The notes: generated by a model not told the origin, from the sequence alone. DNA of 64,000 nucleotides from Ariolimax columbianus (GCA_036924085.1 JAVGWX010000007.1:39182643-39246642); one strand, 5' to 3'. Counted from the first letter of the stretch, positions 52,030-63,680 are shown. Numbers and translations are program-made.

Positions 52030-53208
52030 TCAGACAGTAACCATTATTTTCTCGAAAAAAGCGGCGGTCATCCTGAGACTCTCGCCACTACCATAGAGCT
52101 TCTTGCAGTTCCACTGGCAATGGCCACATCTGCTCTCTCTGATCCTCGTATGTCGGGCAGTTCTGCAGCAGATGTTCAGTGGTCATTTTACCAGTACCGC
52201 ACGGGCATTCGTCGGTACACCATATCTTCAATTTGTTGAAGAGGTGGTACCTCAGTCTGTTGTGGCCAGTGCGAAGTCTGAAGACAACGACCTGCTCTCT
52301 TCGGTTCAACTGGTAATAGGCATCGTTTTTGGTGTAACCAGTATATTCGGTTTCCCATTTGGACATGTACCTGGCTTTGATAAGCCGTTTTGACTCTTCG
52401 TACGTCATACTGGTATCTATTTGTGGTAGCCTTGCACCTTCTTTTGCCAGTCTGTCTGCCTCCTCGTTGCCTTGGATGTTGCAGTGTGACGGAACCCACT
52501 GTACCACTACCCTTTTTGGTGCGGACTGTTGGCACAGTTTGCAGAGTGCTGCTCTTAAGTCATTAAGCTCAGTGTTTTTCTGGCTTTTTAGCGCTGTGAC
52601 TACTTCGAGAGCATCTGTCAGCAGGACTATATGGCTCTCATTTTCACTGTGTGTTACCATTTCTTCCACTGCCGCCCTCAGTGCCTCTGCCTCTGCTCTG
52701 AAATTGCTCGTGTACTTACCAGTAGCGAATGACAGTGTTATTTTTCTGCCATTTGGTAGGTTCAGGAATGCTCCTGCCCCTCCGTTCTGTGTAGTGTTTG
52801 TTACAGAACCGTCGGTGTATGCATGGGTCCAGTCCATGCTTGGGTAGCTTTTCGTTATGAAGCTTAGGGTAGTGTCTCTCCTTTCTTTTTCGGTCTGGCA
52901 GTTTTTGTTTGCAATACCTGGTATATTTTCTACCACCTCTGGAAATATATCCTGCCTCCAAGTAGGTTTTCGTACAGTAGTGATGGGTTTTGGTGTTGTT
53001 AGTGCGTTTATGGGATCTTCGTGCATCTTTGCTTTGGCAATTTCTGCAAAGTTTCTCCGCTTTAGTTTCCCAGTTCCCAAATTGTTTAGCCTCTGGTACA
53101 TTGGATGGTCCGCCAGTCTTCGGAGTTTCTCTGACTGCAGCTGGGCTCTGCAGTCTCTTCTGTCGGTCATGGATTGCAGTTTTGTAATCTTTTCAAGTTC
53201 TACAATTG
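52030..53208 (-). pseudogene. Truncated and frameshifted LINE ORF2: complete RNase H plus zinc knuckle
   Basis: The frame is open from the truncation edge (53,208) through an internal ATG (53,170) to a premature stop at 52,088. Numbering from that Met (360 residues), the linker occupies about 1-110. RNase H spans about 113-247 with candidate catalytic residues Asp120 (YTDG), Glu160 (FRAEAEAL), Asp186 (LLTDAL), His229 (PSHC) and Asp239 (NEEADRLA). The zinc knuckle is Cys318, Cys322, Cys324, His333, Cys338. A 2 bp deletion relative to insertion 1 shifts the end to ELQEALW, losing the last 20 or so residues; the ancestral stop lies at 52,030-52,032. All RNase H active-site residues are present, but reverse transcriptase and endonuclease are absent. 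It is a relic with no visible promoter. The overlapping plus-strand frames are shadows. Confidence 0.92.
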
Positions 53209-53220
53209 TGAAAAATGTTT
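53209..53220. repeat. Target-site duplication, LINE insertion 2 copy A (truncated side)
   Basis: TGAAAAATGTTT, one base different from 51,994-52,005. The monomer resumes with AAACATGATCTAC. Confidence 0.78.
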
Positions 53221-56200
53221 AAACATGATCTACACATTTTTTTTAAAAACCTTTTCTACTCAATTTTGAGTTTAGAAACATTGGTATTTCTTGTCAGTAA
53301 AATTACTTGAAAGTCAGTAGAAATGCTTTTAACTTATCCACATAATTAGTGCGTTAAAATTGCAATACATTTCAAAGTGCTGAAAATTGTCTGAACTTAT
53401 GATCTGCAATTTTTTTTCAAATCGCCTTTTTTTCAATTTTGATTTTAGAAACATTGGTTTTTCTTGTCAGCAAAATTACTTGAAAGTCAGTGGAAATGCT
53501 TTTAACCTATACACATAATTAGTGTGTTAAAATTGCAATACATTTCAAAGTGCTGAAAATTGTCTAAACTTCTGATCTGCAATTTTTTTTAAATCGCCTT
53601 ATACTCGGTTTTGATTTTATAAACATTGGTTTTTCTTGTATGTAAAATTACTTGAAAGTCAGTGGAAATGCTTTTAACCTATCCACATAATTAGTGTGTT
53701 AAAATTGCAATACATTTAAAAGTGCTGAAAATTGTCTAAACTTATGATCTGCAATTTTTTTTCAAATCACCTTCTTATCAATTTTGATTTTATAAACTAT
53801 AAAATTACTTGAAAGTCAGTTAAAATGCTTTTAACTTATCCACATATTTAGTGCGTTAAAATTGCAATACATTTAAAAGTGCTGAAAATTGTCTAAACTT
53901 ATGATCTGCAATTTTTTTTTAAATCGCGTTTTACTCAATTTTTATTTTAGAAACATTGGTTTTTCTTGTCAGTAAAATTGAAAGTCAGTAGAAATGCTTT
54001 TTACTTATCCACATAATTAGTGCGTTAAAATTGCAATACATTTCAAAGTGCTGAAAATTGTCTAAATTTATGATGTGCAATTTTTTTTCAAATCGCCTTC
54101 TTATCAATTTTGATTTTAGAAACATTGGTTTTTCTTGTCTGTAAAATTACTTGAAAGTCAGTGGAAATGCTTTTAACTTATCCACATAATTACTGCGTTA
54201 GAATTGCATTACATTTCAAAGTGCTGAAAATTGTCCAAATTTATGATCTGCAATTTTTTTTAAAATCGCCTTTTTATCAATTTTGATTTTATAAACATTG
54301 GTTTTTCTTGTCTGTAAAATTACTTGAAAGTAAGTGGAAATGCTTTTAACTTATCCACATAATTACTGCGTTAGAATTGCATTACATTTCAAAGTGCTGA
54401 AAATTGTCCAAATTTTCAATGTGCAATTTTTTTTCAAATCGCCTTCTTATCAATTTCTATTTTATAAACATTGGTTTTTCTTGTCATTAAAATTACTTGA
54501 AAGTCAGTGGAAATGCTTTTAACTTATTCACATAATTAGTGCGTTAAAATTGCAATACATTTAAAAGTGCTGAAAATTGTCTAAACATAATCTACAAATT
54601 TTTTTAAAAACGTTTTCTACTCAATTTTGATTTTTAGAAACATTGGTTTTTCTTGTCAGTAAAATTACTTGAAAGTCAGTAGAAATGCTTTTAACTTATC
54701 CACATAATTAGTGCGTTAAAATTGCAATACATTTCAAAGTGCTGAAAATTGTCTGAACTTATGATCTGCAATTTTTTTTCAAATCGCCTTTTTTTCAATT
54801 TTGATTTTAGAAACATTGGTTTTTCTTGTCAGCAAAATTACTTGAAAGTCAGTGGAAATGCTTTTAACCTATACACATAATTAGTGTGTTAAAATTGCAA
54901 TACATTTCAAAGTGCTGAAAATTGTCTAAACTTCTGATCTGCAATTTTTTTTCAAATCGCCTTATACTCAGTTTTGATTTTGGATACATTGGTTTTTCTT
55001 ATCTGTAAAATTACTTTAAATTCAATGGAAATGCTTTTAACTTATCCAAATAATTAGTGCGTTAAAGTTGCAATACATTTCAAAGTGCTGAAAATTGTCT
55101 AAACATGATCTGCAATATTTTTTCAAATCGCTTTCTACTCAATTTTGATTTTAGAAACATTGGTTTTTATTTGTCAGTAAAATTACTTGAAAGTCAGTGG
55201 AAATGCTTTTAACGTATCCACAAAAATACTGCGTTAGAATTGCAATACATTTCAAAGTGCTGAAAATTGTCCAAATTGATGATCTGCAATTTTTTTTAAA
55301 TCGCCTTTTTATCAATTTCTATTTTATAAACATTGGTTTTTCTTGTCTGTAAAATTACTTGAAAGTCAGTGGAAATGCTTTTAACTTATCCACATAATTA
55401 CTGCGTTAGAATTGCAATACATTTCAAAGTGCTGAAAATTGTCCAAATTGATGATCTGCAATTTTTTTAAAATCGCCTTTTTATCAATTTCTATTTTATA
55501 AACATTGGTTTTTCTTGTCTGTAAAATTACTTGAAAGTCTGTGGAAATGCTTTTAACTTATTCACATAATTAGTGCGTTAAAATTGCAATACATTTAAAA
55601 TTGCTGAAAATTGTCTAAACATGATCTACAAATTTTTTTAAAAACGTTTTCTACTCAATTTTGATTTTTAGAAACATTGGTTTTTGTTGTCAGTAAAATT
55701 ACTTGAAAGTCAGTAGAAATGCTTTTAACTTATCCACATAATTAGTGCGTTAAAATTGCAATACATTTCAAAGTGCTGAAAATTGTCTGAACTTATGATC
55801 TGCAATTTTTTTTCAAATCGCCTTTTTTTCAATTTTGATTTTAGAAACATTGGTTTTTCTTGTCAGCAAAATTACTTGAAAGTCAGTGGAAATGCTTTTA
55901 ACCTATACACATAATTAGTGTGTTAAAATTGCAATACATTTCAAAGTGCTGAAAATTGTCTAAACTTCTGATCTGCAATTTTTTTTAAATCGCCTTATAC
56001 TCGGTTTTGATTTTATAAACATTGGTTTTTCTTGTATGTAAAATTACTTGAAAGTCAGTGGAAATGCTTTTAACCTATCCACATAATTAGTGTGTTAAAA
56101 TTGCAATACATTTAAAAGTGCTGAAAATTGTCTAAACTTATGATCTGCAATTTTTTTTCAAATCACCTTCTTATCAATTTTGATTTTATAAACTATAAAA

Positions 56201-58154
56201 TTACTTGAAAGTCAGTTAAAATGCTTTTAACTTATCCACATATTTAGTGCGTTAAAATTGCAATACATTTAAAAGTGCTGAAAATTGTCTAAACTTATGA
56301 TCTGCAATTTTTTTTTAAATCGCGTTTTACTCAATTTTTATTTTAGAAACATTGGTTTTTCTTGTCAGTAAAATTGAAAGTCAGTAGAAATGCTTTTTAC
56401 TTATCCACATAATTAGTGCGTTAAAATTGCAATACATTTCAAAGTGCTGAAAATTGTCTAAATTTATGATGTGCAATTTTTTTTCAAATCGCCTTCTTAT
56501 CAATTTTGATTTTAGAAACATTGGTTTTTCTTGTCTGTAAAATTACTTGAAAGTCAGTGGAAATGCTTTTAACTTATCCACATAATTACTGCGTTAGAAT
56601 TGCATTACATTTCAAAGTGCTGAAAATTGTCCAAATTTTCAATGTGCAATTTTTTTTCAAATCGCCTTCTTATCAATTTCTATTTTATAAACATTGGTTT
56701 TTCTTGTCATTAAAATTACTTGAAAGTCAGTGGAAATGCTTTTAACTTATTCACATAATTAGTGCGTTAAAATTGCAATACATTTAAAAGTGCTGAAAAT
56801 TGTCTAAACATAATCTACAAATTTTTTTAAAAACGTTTTCTACTCAATTTTGATTTTTAGAAACATTGGTTTTTCTTGTCAGTAAAATTACTTGAAAGTC
56901 AGTAGAAATGCTTTTAACTTATCCACATAATTAGTGCGTTAAAATTGCAATACATTTCAAAGTGCTGAAAATTGTCTGAACTTATGATCTGCAATTTTTT
57001 TTCAAATCGCCTTTTTTTCAATTTTGATTTTAGAAACATTGGTTTTTCTTGTCAGCAAAATTACTTGAAAGTCAGTGGAAATGCTTTTAACCTATACACA
57101 TAATTAGTGTGTTAAAATTGCAATACATTTCAAAGTGCTGAAAATTGTCTAAACTTCTGATCTGCAATTTTTTTTTAATCGCCTTATACTCGGTTTTGAT
57201 TTTATAAACATTGGTTTTTCTTGTATGTAAAATTACTTGAAAGTCAGTGGAAATGCTTTTAACCTATCCACATAATTAGTGTGTTAAAATTGCAATACAT
57301 TTAAAAGTGCTGAAAATTGTCTAAACTTATGATCTGCAATTTTTTTTCAAATCACCTTCTTATCAATTTTGATTTTATAAACTATAAAATTACTTGAAAG
57401 TCAGTTAAAATGCTTTTAACTTATCCACATATTTAGTGCGTTAAAATTGCAATACATTTAAAAGTGCTGAAAATTGTATAAACTTATGATTTGCAATTTT
57501 TTTTTAAATCGCGTTTTACTCAATTTTTATTTTAGAAACATTGGTTTTTCTTGTCAGTAAAATTGAAAGTCAGTAGAAATGCTTTTTACTTATCCACATA
57601 ATTAGTGCGTTAAAATTGCAATACATTTCAAAGTGCTAAAATTGTCTAAATTTATGATCTGCAATTTTTTTTCAAATCGCCTTCTTATCAATTTTGATTT
57701 TAGAAACATTGGTTTTTCTTGTCTGTAAAATTACTTGAAAGTCAGTGGAAATGCTTTTAACTTATCCACATAATTACTGCGTTAGAATTGCATTACATTT
57801 CAAAGTGCTGAAAGTTGTCCAAATTTATTATCTGGAATTTTTTTTTAAATCGCCTTCTTATCAATTTTGATTTTATAAACATTGGTTTTTCTTGTCTGTA
57901 AAATTACTTGAAAGTAAGTGGAAATGCTTTTAACTGATCCACATAATTACTGCGTTAGAATTGCATTACATTTCAAAGTGCTGAAAATTGTCCAAATTTT
58001 CAATCTGCAATTTTTTTTCAAATCGCCCTGTTATCAATTTTGATTTTATAAACATTGATTTTTCTTGTCAATAAAATTACTTGAAAGTCAGTGGAAATGC
58101 TTTTAACTTATTCACATAATTAGTGCGTTAAAATTGCAATACATTTAAAAGTGC
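53221..58154 (+). repeat. Satellite array between LINE insertion 2 copies A and B
   Basis: About 4.9 kb of direct monomers: the remainder of HOR copy A and the start of copy B. Short repeat-derived frames at 54,334-54,522 and 56,557-56,745 are not genes. Nothing else was seen. Confidence 0.96.
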
Positions 58155-58166
58155 TGAAAATTGTTT
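58155..58166. repeat. Target-site duplication, LINE insertion 2 copy B (tail side)
   Basis: TGAAAATTGTTT before the CTT tail, at +6,161 from copy A. Confidence 0.82.
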
Positions 58167-58180
58167 CTTCTTCTTCTTCT
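58167..58180 (-). repeat. (GAA)n 3' tail of LINE insertion 2, copy B
   Basis: Four CTT units plus CT, the same as copy A. Confidence 0.86.
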
Positions 58181-58190
58181 GCGTACACAG

Positions 58191-59369
58191 TCAGACAGTA
58201 ACCATTATTTTCTCGAAAAAAGCGGCGGTCATCCTGAGACTCTCGCCACTACCATAGAGCTTCTTGCAGTTCCACTGGCAATGGCCACATCTGCTCTCTC
58301 TGATCCTCGTATGTCGGGCAGTTCTGCAGCAGATGTTCAGTGGTCATTTTACCAGTACCGCACGGGCATTCGTCGGTACACCATATCTTCAATTTGTTGA
58401 AGAGGTGGTACCTCAGTCTGTTGTGGCCAGTGCGAAGTCTGAAGACAACGACCTGCTCTCTTCGGTTCAACTGGTAATAGGCATCGTTTTTGGTGTAACC
58501 AGTATATTCGGTTTCCCATTTGGACATGTACCTGGCTTTGATAAGCCGTTTTGACTCTTCGTACGTCATACTGGTATCTATTTGTGGTAGCCTTGCACCT
58601 TCTTTTGCCAGTCTGTCTGCCTCCTCGTTGCCTTGGATGTTGCAGTGTGACGGAACCCACTGTACCACTACCCTTTTTGGTGCGGACTGTTGGCACAGTT
58701 TGCAGAGTGCTGCTCTTAAGTCATTAAGCTCAGTGTTTTTCTGGCTTTTTAGCGCTGTGACTACTTCGAGAGCATCTGTCAGCAGGACTATATGGCTCTC
58801 ATTTTCACTGTGTGTTACCATTTCTTCCACTGCCGCCCTCAGTGCCTCTGCCTCTGCTCTGAAATTGCTCGTGTACTTACCAGTAGCGAATGACAGTGTT
58901 ATTTTTCTGCCATTTGGTAGGTTCAGGAATGCTCCTGCCCCTCCGTTCTGTGTAGTGTTTGTTACAGAACCGTCGGTGTATGCATGGGTCCAGTCCATGC
59001 TTGGGTAGCTTTTCGTTATGAAGCTTAGGGTAGTGTCTCTCCTTTCTTTTTCGGTCTGGCAGTTTTTGTTTGCAATACCTGGTATATTTTCTACCACCTC
59101 TGGAAATATATCCTGCCTCCAAGTAGGTTTTCGTACAGTAGTGATGGGTTTTGGTGTTGTTAGTGCGTTTATGGGATCTTCGTGCATCTTTGCTTTGGCT
59201 ATTTCTGCAAAGTTTCTCCGCTTTAGTTTCCCAGTTCCCAAATTGTTTAGCCTCTGGTACATTGGATGGTCCGTCAGTCTTCGGAGTTTCTCTGACTGCA
59301 GCTGGGCTCTGCAGTCTCTTCTGTCGGTCATGGATTGCAGTTTTGTAATCTTTTCAAGTTCTACAATTG
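58191..59369 (-). pseudogene. Truncated and frameshifted LINE ORF2 (RNase H plus zinc knuckle), copy B
   Basis: Open from the truncation edge (59,369), through an internal Met at 59,331, to the premature stop at 58,249; the ancestral stop is at 58,191-58,193. It has the same domain order, candidate active-site residues and cysteine/histidine knuckle as copy A and the same 2 bp deletion giving the ELQEALW ending. Residue 20 is Thr where copy A has Ala. It lacks reverse transcriptase and endonuclease, so it is not autonomous. Sharing the frameshift with copies A and C shows the deletion came before HOR amplification. Confidence 0.92.
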
Positions 59370-59381
59370 TGAAAAATGTTT
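59370..59381. repeat. Target-site duplication, LINE insertion 2 copy B (truncated side)
   Basis: TGAAAAATGTTT, with the same mismatch to its partner as in copy A. The mismatch therefore predates the A/B duplication. Confidence 0.78.
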
Positions 59382-62300
59382 AAACATGATCTACACATTT
59401 TTTTTAAAAACCTTTTCTACTCAATTTTGAGTTTAGAAACATTGGTATTTCTTGTCAGTAAAATTACTTGAAAGTCAGTAGAAATGCTTTTAACTTATCC
59501 ACATAATTAGTGCGTTAAAATTGCAATACATTTCAAAGTGCTGAAAATTGTCTGAACTTATGATCTGCAATTTTTTTTCAAATCGCCTTTTTTTCAATTT
59601 TGATTTTAGAAACATTGGTTTTTCTTGTCAGCAAAATTACTTGAAAGTCAGTGGAAATGCTTTTAACCTATACACATAATTAGTGTGTTAAAATTGCAAC
59701 ACATTTCAAAGTGCTGAAAATTGTCTAAACTTCTGATCTGCAATTTTTTTTAAATCGCCTTATACTCGGTTTTGATTTTATAAACATTGGTTTTTCTTGT
59801 ATGTAAAATTACTTGAAAGTCAGTGGAAATGCTTTTAACCTATCCACATAATTAGTGTGTTAAAATTGCAATACATTTAAAAGTGCTGAAAATTGTCTAA
59901 ACTTATGATCTGCAATTTTTTTTCAAATCACCTTCTTATCAATTTTGATTTTATAAACTATAAAATTACTTGAAAGTCAGTTAAAATGCTTTTAACTTAT
60001 CCACATATTTAGTGCGTTAAAATTGCAATACATTTAAAAGTGCTGAAAATTGTCTAAACTTATGATCTGCAATTTTTTTTTAAATCGCGTTTTACTCAAT
60101 TTTTATTTTAGAAACATTGGTTTTTCTTGTCAGTAAAATTGAAAGTCAGTAGAAATGCTTTTTACTTATCCACATAATTAGTGCGTTAAAATTGCAATAC
60201 ATTTCAAAGTGCTGAAAATTGTCTAAATTTATGATGTGCAATTTTTTTTCAAATCGCCTTCTTATCAATTTTGATTTTAGAAACATTGGTTTTTCTTGTC
60301 TGTAAAATTACTTGAAAGTCAGTGGAAATGCTTTTAACTTATCCACATAATTACTGCGTTAGAATTGCATTACATTTCAAAGTGCTGAAAATTGTCCAAA
60401 TTTATGATCTGCAATTTTTTTTTAAATCGCCTTTTTATCAATTTCTATTTTATAAACATTGGTTTTTCTTGTCTGTAAAATTACTTGAAAGTAAGTGGAA
60501 ATGCTTTTAACTTATCCACATAATTACTGCGTTAGAATTGCATTACATTTCAAAGTGCTGAAAATTGTCCAAATTTTCAATGTGCAATTTTTTTTCAAAT
60601 CGCCTTCTTATCAATTTCTATTTTATAAACATTGGTTTTTCTTGTCATTAAAATTACTTGAAAGTCAGTGGAAATGCTTTTAACTTATTCACATAATTAG
60701 TGCGTTAAAATTGCAATACATTTAAAAGTGCTGAAAATTGTCTAAACATAATCTACAAATTTTTTTAAAAACGTTTTCTACTCAATTTTGATTTTTAGAA
60801 ACATTGGTTTTTCTTGTCAGTAAAATTACTTGAAAGTCAGTAGAAATGCTTTTAACTTATCCACATAATTAGTGCGTTAAAATTGCAATACATTTCAAAG
60901 TGCTGAAAATTGTCTGAACTTATGATCTGCAATTTTTTTTCAAATCGCCTTTTTTTCAATTTTGATTTTAGAAACATTGGTTTTTCTTGTCAGCAAAATT
61001 ACTTGAAAGTCAGTGGAAATGCTTTTAACCTATACACATAATTAGTGTGTTAAAATTGCAATACATTTCAAAGTGCTGAAAATTGTCTAAACTTCTGATC
61101 TGCAATTTTTTTTCAAATCGCCTTATACTCAGTTTTGATTTTGGATACATTGGTTTTTCTTATCTGTAAAATTACTTTAAATTCAATGGAAATGCTTTTA
61201 ACTTATCCAAATAATTAGTGCGTTAAAGTTGCAATACATTTCAAAGTGCTGAAAATTGTCTAAACATGATCTGCAATATTTTTTCAAATCGCTTTCTACT
61301 CAATTTTGATTTTAGAAACATTGGTTTTTATTTGTCAGTAAAATTACTTGAAAGTCAGTGGAAATGCTTTTAACGTATCCACAAAAATACTGCGTTAGAA
61401 TTGCAATACATTTCAAAGTGCTGAAAATTGTCCAAATTGATGATCTGCAATTTTTTTTAAATCGCCTTTTTATCAATTTCTATTTTATAAACATTGGTTT
61501 TTCTTGTCTGTAAAATTACTTGAAAGTCAGTGGAAATGCTTTTAACTTATCCACATAATTACTGCGTTAGAATTGCAATACATTTCAAAGTGCTGAAAAT
61601 TGTCCAAATTGATGATCTGCAATTTTTTTTAAATCGCCTTTTTATCAATTTCTATTTTATAAACATTGGTTTTTCTTGTCTGTAAAATTACTTGAAAGTC
61701 TGTGGAAATGCTTTTAACTTATTCACATAATTAGTGCGTTAAAATTGCAATACATTTAAAATTGCTGAAAATTGTCTAAACATGATCTACAAATTTTTTT
61801 AAAAACGTTTTCTACTCAATTTTGATTTTTAGAAACATTGGTTTTTGTTGTCAGTAAAATTACTTGAAAGTCAGTAGAAATGCTTTTAACTTATCCACAT
61901 AATTAGTGCGTTAAAATTGCAATACATTTCAAAGTGCTGAAAATTGTCTAAATTTATGATGTGCAATTTTTTTTCAAATCGCCTTCTTATCAATTTTGAT
62001 TTTAGAAACATTGGTTTTTCTTGTCTGTAAAATTACTTGAAAGTCAGTGGAAATGCTTTTAACTTATCCACATAATTACTGCGTTAGAATTGCATTACAT
62101 TTCAAAGTGCTGAAAATTGTCCAAATTTTCAATGTGCAATTTTTTTTCAAATCGCCTTCTTATCAATTTCTATTTTATAAACATTGGTTTTTCTTGTCAT
62201 TAAAATTACTTGAAAGTCAGTGGAAATGCTTTAAACTTATTCACATAATTAGTGCGTTAAAATTGCAATACATTTAAAAGTGCTGAAAATTGTCTAAACA

Positions 62301-63644
62301 TAATCTACAAATTTTTTTAAAAACGTTTTCTACTCAATTTTGATTTTTAGAAACATTGGTTTTTCTTGTCAGTAAAATTACTTGAAAGTCAGTAGAAATG
62401 CTTTTAACTTATCCACATAATTAGTGCGTTAAAATTGCAATACATTTCAAAGTGCTGAAAATTGTCTGAACTTATGATCTGCAATTTTTTTTCAAATCGC
62501 CTTTTTTTCAATTTTGATTTTAGAAACATTGGTTTTTCTTGTCAGCAAAATTACTTGAAAGTCAGTGGAAATGCTTTTAACCTATACACATAATTAGTGT
62601 GTTAAAATTGCAATACATTTCAAAGTGCTGAAAATTGTCTAAACTTGTGATCTGCAATTTTTTTTAAATCGCCTTATACTCGGTTTTGATTTTATAAACA
62701 TTGGTTTTTCTTGTATGTAAAATTACTTGAAAGTCAGTGGAAATGCTTTTAACCTATCCACATAATTAGTGTGTTAAAATTGCAATACATTTAAAAGTGC
62801 TGAAAATTGTCTAAACTTATGATCTGCAATTTTTTTTCAAATCACCTTCTTATCAATTTTGATTTTATAAACTATAAAATTACTTGAAAGTCAGTTAAAA
62901 TGCTTTTAACTTATCCACATATTTAGTGCGTTAAAATTGCAATACATTTAAAAGTGCTGAAAATTGTATAAACTTATGATTTGCAATTTTTTTTTAAATC
63001 GCGTTTTACTCAATTTTTATTTTAGAAACATTGGTTTTTCTTGTCAGTAAAATTGAAAGTCAGTAGAAATGCTTTTTACTTATCCACATAATTAGTGCGT
63101 TAAAATTGCAATACATTTCAAAGTGCTAAAATTGTCTAAATTTATGATCTGCAATTTTTTTTCAAATCGCCTTCTTATCAATTTTGATTTTAGAAACATT
63201 GGTTTTTCTTGTCTGTAAAATTACTTGAAAGTCAGTGGAAATGCTTTTAACTTATCCACATAATTACTGCGTTAGAATTGCATTACATTTCAAAGTGCTG
63301 AAAGTTGTCCAAATTTATTATCTGCAATTTTTTTTTAAATCGCCTTCTTATCAATTTTGATTTTATAAACATTGGTTTTTCTTGTCTGTAAAATTACTTG
63401 AAAGTAAGTGGAAATGCTTTTAACTTATCCACATAATTACTGCGTTAGAATTGCATTACATTTCAAAGTGCTGAAAATTGTCCAAATTTTCAATCTGCAA
63501 TTTTTTTTCAAATCGCCCTGTTATCAATTTTGATTTTATAAACATTGATTTTTCTTGTCAATAAAATTACTTGAAAGTCAGTGGAAATGCTTTTAACCAA
63601 TTCACATAATTAGTGCGTTAAAATTGCAATACATTTAAAAGTGC
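59382..63644 (+). repeat. Satellite array between LINE insertion 2 copies B and C
   Basis: About 4.3 kb of direct monomers: the end of HOR copy B and the first 1.74 kb of copy C. Repeat-derived short frames at 60,322-60,510, 60,495-60,683 and 62,047-62,277 only. Confidence 0.96.
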
Positions 63645-63656
63645 TGAAAATTGTTT
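63645..63656. repeat. Target-site duplication, LINE insertion 2 copy C (tail side)
   Basis: TGAAAATTGTTT before the CTT tail. The partner, if present, lies beyond the window. Confidence 0.8.
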
Positions 63657-63670
63657 CTTCTTCTTCTTCT
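63657..63670 (-). repeat. (GAA)n 3' tail of LINE insertion 2, copy C
   Basis: Four CTT units plus CT, as in copies A and B. Confidence 0.86.
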
Positions 63671-63680
63671 GCGTACACAG

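Larger units (their letters stand above)
52006..53208 (-). mobile_element. 5'-truncated LINE, insertion 2, copy A
   Basis: A 1,203 bp minus-strand fragment of the same LINE family as insertion 1 but truncated about 400 bp further upstream, so it keeps the whole RNase H domain and part of the preceding linker. Over the shared 0.8 kb I count five substitutions, one 2 bp indel and one tail-unit difference from insertion 1, over 99% identity. The flanking duplication is TGAAAATTGTTT / TGAAAAATGTTT. Confidence 0.93.
50251..56412 (+). repeat. LINE-bearing higher-order repeat, copy A (6,162 bp)
   Basis: The start (TTAGTGCG preceded by CACATA) recurs at 56,413 with a different upstream monomer, so it marks the unit border. 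The unit is about 29 monomers of satellite with LINE insertion 2 about 1.75 kb from its left end. Compared with copy B it has one extra base near 51,475 and an extra 671 bp (four monomers) at its right end. Confidence 0.87.
58167..59369 (-). mobile_element. 5'-truncated LINE, insertion 2, copy B
   Basis: Same 1,203 bp fragment, truncation point and flanks as copy A. I find two substitutions in the whole length, both in the linker upstream of RNase H: one changes the residue in LADHP to LTDHP, the other is silent. It is a copy made by HOR amplification. Confidence 0.93.
56413..61902 (+). repeat. LINE-bearing higher-order repeat, copy B (5,490 bp)
   Basis: Collinear with copy A at +6,162, then +6,161 after a 1 bp loss in GTGCTAAAATTG (57,635). 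It ends after AGTCAGTAGAAATGC...CACATAA at 61,902, where copy A continues for another 671 bp. The shortening is a whole number of monomers, so phase is kept. Confidence 0.87.

Noticed and set aside
52088..53170. The 360-codon RNase H frame as a working host gene
   Set aside because: It is cut at the 5' end by truncated insertion, frameshifted at the 3' end, flanked by target-site duplications and a GAA tail, and repeated with the HOR. It is a transposon relic, even though its RNase H residues look intact.
15598..63000. Recurrent 62-76 codon frames in the satellite, such as those at 15,598, 36,049, 45,946 and 62,047
   Set aside because: They span about one monomer and appear wherever the same variant pair occurs. 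Composition is that of AT-rich satellite, with no domain and no context of a gene.
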